From Pseudonocardia hydrocarbonoxydans (GTDB lineage: Bacteria; Actinomycetota; Actinomycetes; Mycobacteriales; Pseudonocardiaceae), in assembly GCF_006539565.1 (NCBI RefSeq), contig NZ_BJNG01000016.1, positions 239,456 through 303,455 on the forward strand: a DNA stretch of 64,000 nucleotides. The letters run 5' to 3'. Positions 19,208-27,760 of the stretch are shown piece after piece (position 1 is the first letter of the stretch; the number at the start of each line of letters is the position of its first letter). The translations under genes and the position numbers were made by a program. The notes under the pieces are model-generated. The model was not told the origin of the DNA. It ran no database searches and worked only from the letters and a program-made list of their open reading frames with translations.

Positions 19208-19476
19208 CCGCCCCCCGCGCGGTCGTCACCGATCCGCACGTGGGGTGGATCCGGGACGTCGTCCCGCGCAGCCGCGGGTGCGAGGAGTGCCTGCGCATGG
19301 GCACCCCGTGGCTGCACCTGCGGCTGTGCCTGACCTGCGGTCACGTCGGGTGCTGCGACTCGTCCCCGATGCGGCACGGCCGCGCGCACGCCGGCGTGCG
19401 CGGCCATCCGATCGTCCGCTCGTTCGAACCGGGCGAGAACTGGCGATGGTGCTACGTGGACGAGGCGTTCGCATGA
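19204..19476 (+). CDS. UBP-type zinc-finger protein
   Basis: A 90-residue protein that is almost entirely a zf-UBP domain. Probable metal ligands are Cys26/Cys29 (GCEEC), Cys42/Cys45 (CLTC), Cys50 or Cys51, and His58, His62 and His68 (HGRAHAGVRGHP). In eukaryotes this fold recognises the ubiquitin C-terminal Gly-Gly; bacterial copies have no assigned ligand. It starts with GTG 19204 overlapping the DoxX-like stop and its own stop overlaps the flavoprotein start (ATGA). The tight coupling suggests its partner is the next gene product. Confidence 0.82.
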   Translation: MTAPRAVVTDPHVGWIRDVVPRSRGCEECLRMGTPWLHLRLCLTCGHVGCCDSSPMRHGRAHAGVRGHPIVRSFEPGENWRWCYVDEAFA

Positions 19477-21182
19477 CGCGCGGGGCCGACGTCGGCCTTC
19501 CCGACGTCGAGGACCTGCTGGCCACGGTGCCGCAGGGCGAGACCCCGGACCTGTCCGGTGCCTACCCGCGGCTGGACGACGACCGGATCCGGATGCTGAG
19601 CGGCCAGGGGTCGCGGCGGCCGACCGCGCGCGGCGACGTGCTCATCGTCGAGGGCCGCCCCGACGAGGCGTTCGTCGTCGTGCTGTCCGGCCGGGTCGCG
19701 ATCGTCAAGGAGTTCGGCACCCCGGAGCAGCAGGTCGTGCGGGTGCACGGGCCGGGCCGGTTCCTCGGGGAGCTGGGCCTGCTCACCGGGCAGGTCGCGT
19801 TCTTCACCGCGATCGTGGCGGAACCCGGCGAGGTGCTCGAGGTGCCCCTGGACCGGCTGCGCGCCTGCCTGATGCGGGATGCGGCCCTCGGCGACCAGAT
19901 CATGCGCGCCTTCCTGACCCGCCGCACGCTGGCCATCGGCGAAGGGCACGGCTTCCGCATCGTCGGGTCCCGGTTCTCGGCCGGCACCCGGGCGCTGCGC
20001 GAGTTCGCGGCGCGCAACCGGCTGCCGCACCGGTTCGTGGACCTGGAGGCCGACGCGGACGCCGAGTCGCTGCTGCAGGCCGTCGGCATCACCCCCGCCG
20101 AGACCCCGGTGGTGGTCTGGCGGGACACGGTGCTGCGCAACCCCGACCCGGCCGCGCTGGCCGCGCTGATCGGACAGCGCCCCGCCCGCACCCCGTCCCG
20201 GCTGCACGACATGGTGGTGATCGGCGCCGGGCCGGCAGGCCTGGCCGCCGCGGTCTACGGGGCGTCGGAGGGCCTGCTCACGCAGGTCCTCGACTCCGTG
20301 GCGACCGGCGGCCAGGCGGCCACCACCTCGCGGATCGAGAACTACCTCGGCTTCCCGGCCGGCATCTCGGGCACGGAGCTGGCCGAGCGGGCCGTGGTGC
20401 AGGCCCTCAAGTTCGGGGCGACCACCTGCGCGCCGGCCGAGGCGGTGGCGCTGGACACCTCGGGCCTGCAGCACGTCGTCCGCGTCCGCGGCGGCGACAC
20501 GCTCGTCACCCGGTCCCTGGTCATCGCGACCGGGTGCCACTACCGGCGGCTGCCCGTGCCCCGGCTGGAGGAGTTCGAGCCCACGAGCATCCACTACGCG
20601 GCCACGCAGATCGAGGCGCAGCTGTGCGTCAACGACCCGGTCGTGGTCGTGGGCGGTGGCAACTCGGCCGGCCAGGCCGCCCTGTTCCTCGCCGACCACG
20701 CCCGGAAGGTCCGGATGGTGGTGCGCGAGCACGGCCTCGAGGAGTTCATGTCGCGTTACCTGGCCGACCGGATCCTGCGCGATCCGCGGATCGAGGTGCA
20801 CCTGCACACCGAGGTGTGCGAGCTGGTCGGCGACGGCGGCCAGCTGGAGGCCGTCGTCGTGCGCGACCGCGACGACGGCTCCCGGTGCACGCTGCCCGCG
20901 CGGGAGCTGATGGTGTTCATCGGCGCGGACCCGTGCACCGGCTGGCTGGCCGGCACCGTCGCCCTCGACTCCGGCGCCTACGTGCGCACCGGGCGGGCCG
21001 CCGGGTCCGACGACGGCGACCGGACGGCGCGGCGGACGCCCGCACTGCTGGAGACCAGCATCCCGGGCGTCTTCGCCGCGGGGGACGTGCGCAGCGGGTC
21101 GACCAAGCGGGTGGCGTCCGCGGTCGGCGAAGGAGCGATGGCGGTCCGCCTGGTGCACGAGCACCTGGCTCACGTGAGGTAG
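19473..21182 (+). CDS. cNMP-binding-domain / TrxR-like FAD-NAD(P)H oxidoreductase lacking redox CxxC
   Basis: A 569-residue fusion. Residues about 50-165 form a cyclic-nucleotide-binding-like domain (VLSGRVAIVKEFG, GRFLGELGLLTGQ); about 170-235 is a glutaredoxin/thioredoxin-fold-like linker without a CxxC (AARNRLPHRFVDLEADA); from about 245 a low-molecular-weight thioredoxin-reductase-like body has FAD motif VIGAGPAGLAAAVYGASEG, NAD(P)H motif VVVGGGNSAGQAA (about 390) and the final FAD motif GVFAAGDVRSGSTKRVASAVGEG. The CATC redox pair normally just before the second glycine motif is replaced by HYAATQIE. It should therefore pass electrons to something other than thioredoxin. A close paralogue lies at 40424-42097. 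Confidence 0.88.
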   Translation: MTRGADVGLPDVEDLLATVPQGETPDLSGAYPRLDDDRIRMLSGQGSRRPTARGDVLIVEGRPDEAFVVVLSGRVAIVKEFGTPEQQVVRVHGPGRFLGELGLLTGQVAFFTAIVAEPGEVLEVPLDRLRACLMRDAALGDQIMRAFLTRRTLAIGEGHGFRIVGSRFSAGTRALREFAARNRLPHRFVDLEADADAESLLQAVGITPAETPVVVWRDTVLRNPDPAALAALIGQRPARTPSRLHDMVVIGAGPAGLAAAVYGASEGLLTQVLDSVATGGQAATTSRIENYLGFPAGISGTELAERAVVQALKFGATTCAPAEAVALDTSGLQHVVRVRGGDTLVTRSLVIATGCHYRRLPVPRLEEFEPTSIHYAATQIEAQLCVNDPVVVVGGGNSAGQAALFLADHARKVRMVVREHGLEEFMSRYLADRILRDPRIEVHLHTEVCELVGDGGQLEAVVVRDRDDGSRCTLPARELMVFIGADPCTGWLAGTVALDSGAYVRTGRAAGSDDGDRTARRTPALLETSIPGVFAAGDVRSGSTKRVASAVGEGAMAVRLVHEHLAHVR

Positions 21183-21197
21183 CGAGGAGGTACGGAC

Positions 21198-21650
21198 ATG
21201 GCCGGACCGTCGGGCGTCCCGGTGTTCGAGCGGTTCTTCCGCTCGGTGGCGCAGCTGAAGGTGGACAAGAACGACGTGAAGCGGTTCCGCGAGTTCGTCG
21301 ACGAGATGGTCGACGACATCGCCGTCGCCGGGCGGAACTCCGCCAGGGCGAACGGTCGGGACGTCATCGCCCCGATGGACCTGCCGATCACCAAGGGCAT
21401 CCAGGAGCGGATGCGCGAGTTCGACAAGCTGGAGGAGGCGGACGACATCCGCGCCCTGCTGGGCCAGGTGGTGCGCAGGCCGCCGGCCGAGGTGACCTTC
21501 TCCGCGGAGACCGAGGCGATGCTGCCGGAGCTGTTCGGCGGGCTGGGCGTCGCCTTCGCCCGGGCCCTGCGCCTCGCCGATCCCGACGTCGTCCACCCCA
21601 CGACCGATCTCTGGGACCGCGTCACCGACCTGTTCCGGCAGGTGTACTGA
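21198..21650 (+). CDS. DUF1931 histone-fold protein
   Basis: A 150-residue protein matching DUF1931 end to end: FERFFRSVAQLKVDKNDVKRF, then AVAGRNSARANGRDVIAPMDLPITKG, then a second helical half ending LWDRVTDLFRQVY. Structures from Thermus and Aquifex show two tandem histone folds in one chain (a pseudodimer) related to archaeal histones. Whether DUF1931 proteins package DNA is not established. Ribosome site GAGGAGG precedes ATG 21198 by a few bases. It overlaps the AraC-type gene (TGATG). Its position in a heat-shock/redox operon is the main functional clue. Confidence 0.85.
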   Translation: MAGPSGVPVFERFFRSVAQLKVDKNDVKRFREFVDEMVDDIAVAGRNSARANGRDVIAPMDLPITKGIQERMREFDKLEEADDIRALLGQVVRRPPAEVTFSAETEAMLPELFGGLGVAFARALRLADPDVVHPTTDLWDRVTDLFRQVY

Positions 21651-22609
21651 TGACGACCCCGACCTTCGCCGACCTCCACGTGACCGACGTCGGCCGGGTG
21701 GACGCCCAGCTCCCGCCGGACGTGCACCTCGACCACGTCCCGACGGCGCCGTTCGCGTTCCACACCCACCGGGTCACCCGCGGCCCGCTCGCCGTCGAGC
21801 AGACCCACGCCACCGACGGGATCCGCCTACGGCTGCCCGACCGCCCGAGCTACCAGTTCGGGGTGCCGGTGCGCGGGCCCCTGCACGCCGACCACCGCGG
21901 CGAGGAGCTGGACCTGGGCCCGGGCGATGCGGCCGTCTTCTCCCCCTGGCCGGAGACCACGGTGGTGACCGGCGACCGCTTCGACCTGATGGTGGTCGAC
22001 GTCGGATCGGCGGCGCTGGAGGACATGCTGGAGGCACTGCTCGGCCGGGCCGTGCCCCGCCCGCTGCGGCTGCCGACCTCGATGGCCGTCGGCACCGCGG
22101 TCGGCCGGATGTGGGCGGACATGGTGCGGCTGGTCGCCGACACCACCGCCGACACCGCCGCGGTGCTGACCAACCCGATGAGCGCCGAACCGCTGCAGGA
22201 CACCCTGCTCGTCCGGCTGCTGCTCGCCACCGACCACGCGCACCGCGACGCGCTCGACGAGCGGGTGCCCACGTTCGGCCCCCGGGCCGTGCGGCGATGC
22301 GTCGACTACATCGAGGACCATCCGGAGCGCCCGCTCACCCTGGCCGGCCTCGCCGCGGATGCCGGGCTGAGCATCCGGGCCCTCGAAGGGTGCTGGCTGC
22401 GGCACCGGGAGGTGCGCCCCGGGCACGACGTCGGCCGGGTCCGGCTCGGGCGGGCGCACCGCGACCTGCAGTTCCACCGGCCCGGGGAGACCACGGTGAC
22501 CGCGGTCGCCCGGTCGTGGGGATTCCGCCCGCAGCCGTTCGTGGCGGCCTACGGCATGCGGTTCGGCCACCCCCCCGGGCAGACGCTCCGCGGTCCCGTC
22601 TTCGCCTGA
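21650..22609 (+). CDS. AraC-family transcriptional regulator
   Basis: A 319-residue regulator. The N-terminal half is an AraC-binding-domain-like beta-barrel (FGVPVRGPLHADHRGEEL, GPGDAAVFSPWPETTV), and the C-terminal 100 residues form the double helix-turn-helix (RPLTLAGLAADAGLSIRALE, then TTVTAVARSWGFRPQPFVAAYGMRFG). In canonical members the second motif reads I-A-x-x-x-G-F-x-x-x-S-x-F; here Ser is replaced by Gln-Pro. It is the last gene of the stress operon and might feed back on it; effector unknown. A hairpin terminator follows at 22623-22669. Confidence 0.85.
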   Translation: MTTPTFADLHVTDVGRVDAQLPPDVHLDHVPTAPFAFHTHRVTRGPLAVEQTHATDGIRLRLPDRPSYQFGVPVRGPLHADHRGEELDLGPGDAAVFSPWPETTVVTGDRFDLMVVDVGSAALEDMLEALLGRAVPRPLRLPTSMAVGTAVGRMWADMVRLVADTTADTAAVLTNPMSAEPLQDTLLVRLLLATDHAHRDALDERVPTFGPRAVRRCVDYIEDHPERPLTLAGLAADAGLSIRALEGCWLRHREVRPGHDVGRVRLGRAHRDLQFHRPGETTVTAVARSWGFRPQPFVAAYGMRFGHPPGQTLRGPVFA

Positions 22610-22622
22610 GCGCCCGCCCGCC

Positions 22623-22669
22623 TTCGGGTGAGCCCCGCCTTCGCCCCGGCGGGGCCGGGGTCACCCGAA
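22623..22669. terminator. Hairpin terminator between convergent AraC and ATPase-like genes
   Basis: TTCGGGTGA at 22623-22631 pairs with TCACCCGAA at 22661-22669, and adjoining GC-rich bases extend the stem with a few mismatches around a loop near 22640-22652. It lies just past the AraC stop (22609) and overlaps the last codons of the opposite-strand gene ending at 22661, so it can serve both directions. Confidence 0.6.
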
Positions 22670-23089
22670 CGGCACGGGCAGCATCACCGTGACCCGGCCC
22701 GGGCCGTGCTCGACCACGATGCCGGTCCCGGGCTCGCGCCCGCCCGGCGTCGCGGTCGGGTCGACCAGCCGCAGCCGGTCCGGCTGCGGTGCGGTCGCCG
22801 CGGCCACTGCGCCGTGGGCGACGTGGCACACCAGCCGGCCCGGCTCCTCCCACAGGTCGAACGTGCACTCGCCCGCCGTCACGACGGTGGCGGCGGCCGT
22901 CGCCACGCTCCGGGCGAACCGGTCGGCCAGGTCGTCGACCACCCAGCGCGTGGCCAGCGCGCGGGCCAGCACGACGAGGACGTCGAGTGCGGTCCCGTCG
23001 ATCCGGGCGTGGGCCCAGAACGGCTGGTGGCCGCCGGGAGCCCCGCCGGGATAGGCGACGTGGAGACCGTCATCGGGTTGCCGCGGCAT
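22661..23089 (-). CDS. Anti-sigma-factor/HATPase-like protein with degenerate N-box
   Basis: A 142-residue protein whose central part (GECTFDLWEEPGRLVCHVAHG) and C-terminal GTGIVVEHGPGRVTVML align with RsbW/SpoIIAB-like ATPase folds. The N-box normally reads E-x-x-x-N; the corresponding segment here is ARSVATAAATVV, lacking both residues, and the DxGxG loop is also missing, so ATP binding is doubtful. The gene overlaps the end of the MEDS-domain gene by 20 bases. In many actinomycetes the MEDS and ATPase domains form one polypeptide; here they are separate. Family assignment is moderate. Confidence 0.55.
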   Translation of the reverse strand: MPRQPDDGLHVAYPGGAPGGHQPFWAHARIDGTALDVLVVLARALATRWVVDDLADRFARSVATAAATVVTAGECTFDLWEEPGRLVCHVAHGAVAAATAPQPDRLRLVDPTATPGGREPGTGIVVEHGPGRVTVMLPVPFG

Positions 23090-23756
23090 GGCCGGTCAGC
23101 TCACGGGTCTCGGCATCCGACAGGTACTCGCTGCGCAGGTGGTACGGGTTGGTGAGGACGACACCGTTCATCCACACCTTCGGGTGCGCGCGGACGATGG
23201 GGACGATGACGTCGCCGTCGAACCTGTCCAGGTCGTACATGCACGCCGTCACCTGGGGGTGGCGCGACGCCCAGACGGTGAACCGGGTCTCGTAGCGCGC
23301 CAGGTCCATCACGAAGCCGTCGTCGTCGACGAGCGCCTTGGCCCAGCTCATGTCGGCGATGATCCGCGCGTGGGCCACGCCGTCGCGGTCGAAGGTCGCG
23401 ATCGCCCAGTCGTCCCAGAACTGCAGCATCCGGTCGGACACGAAGTCGCCACGACCCAGGTGGCTCCCCTCGGGCGCGACGAAGTCGATCCGGCCCGCGG
23501 CCCCGGGCACCGCGCCGTCCGGGACCCGCCCGGTGCGCGCGGACACCGCGTCCGCGATCCGCTGGTGCTTGTCGGAGGCGATCATGCAGTAGCACCGGTC
23601 GCCCGTGCGGAGGCCCCCGGAGAGGAACTCCGCCATCAGATCGTCGCGCTGGCACTGGCCCCGGTACAGCACACAGAGATGGTCGTGCGTGCGTACCGGC
23701 AGCCCGCCGATGGTGGCGACCTGCTCGAACCTCGACGAATCGTCTGCAGATGTCAC
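23070..23756 (-). CDS. MEDS-domain sensory protein
   Basis: A 228-residue protein with a MEDS (DcmR-type sensory) domain: HDHLCVLYRGQCQRDDLMAEFL near the start, GDRCYCMIASDKH, then VCMYDLDRF-like TACMYDLDRFDGDVIVPIV and a final HPKVWMNGVVLTNPYH. Such domains precede anti-sigma ATPases (RsbA type) and are thought to sense small organic compounds or redox state. I chose GTG 23756 (MTSADDSSRF), with GGAAGG 11 bases upstream; ATG 23783 has no ribosome site. The long ORF further upstream is not coding-like. It is cotranscribed with the overlapping ATPase-like gene. Confidence 0.75.
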   Translation of the reverse strand: MTSADDSSRFEQVATIGGLPVRTHDHLCVLYRGQCQRDDLMAEFLSGGLRTGDRCYCMIASDKHQRIADAVSARTGRVPDGAVPGAAGRIDFVAPEGSHLGRGDFVSDRMLQFWDDWAIATFDRDGVAHARIIADMSWAKALVDDDGFVMDLARYETRFTVWASRHPQVTACMYDLDRFDGDVIVPIVRAHPKVWMNGVVLTNPYHLRSEYLSDAETRELTGHAAATR

Positions 23757-24008
23757 ACAGCCACCGGCCTTCCGTTGCCCCATCGGTAGAGGAGTTCTAG
23801 CGGCTCCGCCCGCCTTCCGCACCGGCCCGGCAGGCCCAAACCACGCGGCGCCGGGGGCGTCCGGGCCGGGGCTCCCCGCACGGGCGACCCACGGATCGCC
23901 GTCGTCGGTCCCGGTCGCCCCGGGTGTCCTCGGAGACCGAGCGGCGCCGCCCGGGTTGACGCTGCGGAGTCCAAGCCCGGGACGGTCCGGCCCCGCGATG
24001 CTGCCCCG

Positions 24009-24386
24009 ATGACGACACTCAGCTTGGTCGGCGCACGGCACGCACGGGGCGACGACGGCGTCGGGCACACCGCGGCCGTGCGTCTGGTGCGGCTCCGGGG
24101 TGAGATCGACGCGTTCAGCGCGCCGTTCCTGCGCGACGACCTGCGCCGGGAGGTCGAGGCGCGCCCGGCACTGGTCGCCGTCGACCTGTCGGACCTGGAG
24201 TTCATGGGGGTGGCGGGGCTCAACGTGCTGATCGAGGTGCGGCAGCTGGCCGACGAGCGCGGCACGGCGCTCATGCTCGTCGGGTCGCCCAGCCCGCCGG
24301 TGGAGCGCCTGCTCGGGCTGATCGGGTGGACGGTCGTGGACGAACCGGTCAGGAGCAGCCGGGGAGACCACCGCCGGACCCCGTAG
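24009..24386 (+). CDS. STAS-domain anti-sigma-factor antagonist-like protein lacking the phospho-serine
   Basis: A 125-residue STAS protein (VRLRGEIDAFSAPFLRDDL, LVAVDLSDLEFMG, LNVLIEVRQLADERG). In active antagonists the loop after the second strand reads D-S-S-G-L and the first Ser is phosphorylated by the partner kinase; here residues 67-71 are Gly-Val-Ala-Gly-Leu, so regulation by phosphorylation at that site cannot occur. It is divergent from the MEDS/ATPase pair across 252 bases. The protein may be a constitutive antagonist or bind another ligand. Confidence 0.78.
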   Translation: MTTLSLVGARHARGDDGVGHTAAVRLVRLRGEIDAFSAPFLRDDLRREVEARPALVAVDLSDLEFMGVAGLNVLIEVRQLADERGTALMLVGSPSPPVERLLGLIGWTVVDEPVRSSRGDHRRTP

Positions 24387-24543
24387 CACCGGGCCCGGGC
24401 GCGGATCCCCGGGTGGGGACCTCGGGGCCCGACCGACCCACGGTGACCACACCCGGCGCCCGATCCTGCGCCGCCGGACCGGTGTGGCCGCGCGCCCGAC
24501 CCGGCAGCTTTCCCGGGATGGACACCGTCGTGCGGGAGCAGAC

Positions 24544-25179
24544 ATGAGGATCTCGGTCATCGGAGCGGGGCCGGTCGGCGCGGGCGTGGCCGCCGCGGCG
24601 GTCAAGGCGGGTCACGAGGTCGTGCTGACGAGCCGGCGCGCCGAGCACGCGGAGGCGGTGGCCGTCGACGTGGGCGCCCGCCCGGCCGCGACCCCCGACG
24701 CCGCGGCCGACGGCGCGGACATGGTGGTGCTGGCCGTCCCGTCGACGGCCGTCGCGGACGTGTGCGACCGGATCCGCCGGCACGTCACCGGGAAGATCGT
24801 CGTCGACCCGACCAACCCGCTGGAGCCCGACCTGTCCGGTCTGCTCGACGCCACGCGGTCAGTGGCCGAGGTGATCGCCGCCCTGCTGCCCGGGGCGTCG
24901 GTCGTGAAGGCCTTCAACACCGTGCTGGGCTCGCGCCTGACCGACCCCGTCGTCGACGGCGTACGGCTGGACGGCCTCTACGCGGGCGACGACCCGGAGG
25001 CCACCGCGGCCGTCGCGGAGCTCGTCGCCGCGATGGGGTTCCGCCCGCTGGACGCGGGCCCGCTGCGGGCCGCCCGGTCGCTCGAGCACCTGGCGTTCCT
25101 CAACGTCAGCCTGAACGCCCGGCACGGGTGGTCGTGGTCGTCGGGGTGGAAACTGCTGGGCGACACCGGCGGCGGCTGA
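24544..25179 (+). CDS. NADP-dependent F420 reductase-like oxidoreductase
   Basis: A 211-residue Rossmann protein beginning MRISVIGAGPVGAGVAAAAV, with an NADP-type second strand (VVLTSRRAEH), the ADMVVLAVPSTAVADV segment, the VVDPTNPL motif and GASVVKAFNT, the set seen in F420H2:NADP reductases (Fno/NpdG) and related oxidoreductases. Hydride exchange between NADPH and coenzyme F420 or a related substrate is likely; a second C-terminal domain is short. GGGAG lies seven bases before ATG 24544. It stands alone and converges on the PAS protein. Confidence 0.75.
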   Translation: MRISVIGAGPVGAGVAAAAVKAGHEVVLTSRRAEHAEAVAVDVGARPAATPDAAADGADMVVLAVPSTAVADVCDRIRRHVTGKIVVDPTNPLEPDLSGLLDATRSVAEVIAALLPGASVVKAFNTVLGSRLTDPVVDGVRLDGLYAGDDPEATAAVAELVAAMGFRPLDAGPLRAARSLEHLAFLNVSLNARHGWSWSSGWKLLGDTGGG

Positions 25180-25197
25180 TCCCGTCCGCGACCCGGG

Positions 25198-25983
25198 TCA
25201 CCGGTCGGCCCCCAGCACGTCCGTGACGTCGATCGTGATGCCGCGCGTCGTGAGCGGGTGGCCGCCGGGCACCACGCGTCCCGTGCTCTCCAGACGGCGC
25301 GTCGTCCCGTCCGGGGCGAGCGTCCGGAAGCGGATGCCGTGGGCGTCGCCGTCGGCCAGTCGGGCCTGCCGGACCTGCTCCACGAGCGGGCGGTCCCCGG
25401 GGGCGACGCGGGACATGACCAGCGCGTCGGTGAGCGCCGTCCCGAGCGGGATGCCGAACAGGGTGTACATCTCCTCGGACCAGGTCGCCGTGCCCGCCCC
25501 GCCCTGCCGGACCCACGTGCCCACCAGCCGCCGGGGCCGTCCGTCGGCGCACTCGCCGACCTCGATCCGGGTGCCGATGCCGCACATGAGCTCGGCGTCG
25601 TGGTCGGCGACGACGTCCCACATCAGCCGGTGCCAACCACCGTCGCGGCCCAGCACCCTGACCTCGCGGCCCGCCAGCCGGCCCGACGCGGTCATCGTCT
25701 CGTCGAGGCCCTCCACGAGCGGGTCCCGGTCCTCCGGATGGACGAAGTCCCAGTACGAGGCGCTCGACAGCTCGGCCTCGGTCCAGCCGAGCAGCCGGAG
25801 GAAGCCCGGGTCGGCGGCCCGGAAGTAGGAGTCGAAACCCCAGACCGTCCATAGTGTCCCGTCGTCCTCCCGGGCCGGCCGCAGCGCGGTGAAAGGCGCC
25901 GGCAGGGGTTCGACCTCGACGGGGTGCAGTGTCGGATGTCCCGACCCCGGCTCGGACGGGGCGTATCCCGTCGGTCGTGTCAT
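25198..25983 (-). CDS. Tandem PAS-domain protein
   Basis: A 261-residue soluble protein with two PAS-type repeats: the first (about 45-145) has FLRLLGWTEAELSSASYWDFVHPEDRD, and the second (about 150-255) has TWSEEMYTLFGIPLG and a C-terminal PAC-like FRTLAPDGTTRRLEST. No kinase, GGDEF or DNA-binding output domain follows, so signal output must be through another protein. The ligand cannot be predicted. It is convergent with the F420 reductase-like gene and divergent from the P450 gene. Confidence 0.75.
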   Translation of the reverse strand: MTRPTGYAPSEPGSGHPTLHPVEVEPLPAPFTALRPAREDDGTLWTVWGFDSYFRAADPGFLRLLGWTEAELSSASYWDFVHPEDRDPLVEGLDETMTASGRLAGREVRVLGRDGGWHRLMWDVVADHDAELMCGIGTRIEVGECADGRPRRLVGTWVRQGGAGTATWSEEMYTLFGIPLGTALTDALVMSRVAPGDRPLVEQVRQARLADGDAHGIRFRTLAPDGTTRRLESTGRVVPGGHPLTTRGITIDVTDVLGADR

Positions 25984-26331
25984 CGTCGTCGACCTCTCTC
26001 CCGGTCACGGTTCGGCAGTGCGGCGCGGCCCCGGGTACCAGGGTCCGCCCCTCCCGGTGGGTCCCGCAGGACGGGGTCGCCCATGTGCCCCACCAGGCCC
26101 TGTCCCCGGCCGGTGACCTGGCGATGGACGGCACGGTACCGGCCGGACAGGACCAGGAGGGGCACCTCGACGTCATTTCCGTGACGCCGGCGCGGTGTGC
26201 GATCGCCACGCCCCCCTCCCCCGACGGGAGCCGGCGGTCGGTCACCGACCGTGGACGTGCACGCCGGGTCCCCGGAGCCCTAACCTGGGGTCGCGTGGGT
26301 CGGACACCTCCACACAACCGGCGGGAGCAGC
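25984..26331. other. Intergenic region between PAS gene and P450 gene
   Basis: These 348 bases separate two divergently transcribed genes. I see no convincing gene; a 61-codon reading frame on the minus strand (25980-26165) shows no family resemblance. The stretch should contain both promoters. GGGAG just upstream of 26332 is the P450 ribosome site. Confidence 0.5.
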
Positions 26332-27588
<1,257 letters not shown>

Positions 27589-27688
27589 GGGCCCGACTGC
27601 ACGGATCTCCCCGACCGGCGTGAGCGCTGATCGCGGTACCCGGATCTTGAAGAAGGATCAGCCGCGAGACGCTGACCTGGGGTTATTG

Positions 27689-27760
27689 CTCCTCCGGCTG
27701 GATTCGAACCAGCAACCACTCGATTAACAGTCGAGTGCTCTGCCGTTGAGCTACGGAGGA
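27689..27760 (-). tRNA. tRNA-Asn (anticodon GTT)
   Basis: On the minus strand a complete cloverleaf reads from TCCTCCG at 27760 to CGGAGGA plus the discriminator G at 27689. The anticodon stem CTCGA/TCGAG encloses loop CTGTTAA with anticodon GTT, and the T arm is GCTGG-TTCGAAT-CCAGC. CCA is not encoded. G73 and the GTT anticodon are tRNA-Asn identity elements. No duplicated 3' end marking an integrated island was seen in the window. Confidence 0.95.

Noticed and set aside
19473..21182. Calling this gene trxB (thioredoxin reductase)
   Set aside because: The CxxC redox centre is absent although the fold motifs are kept, so the name would imply a reaction the protein probably cannot perform.
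25980..26165. Possible 61-codon gene on the minus strand in the PAS/P450 spacer
   Set aside because: No ribosome site, no family resemblance, and other frames over the same bases are equally open.
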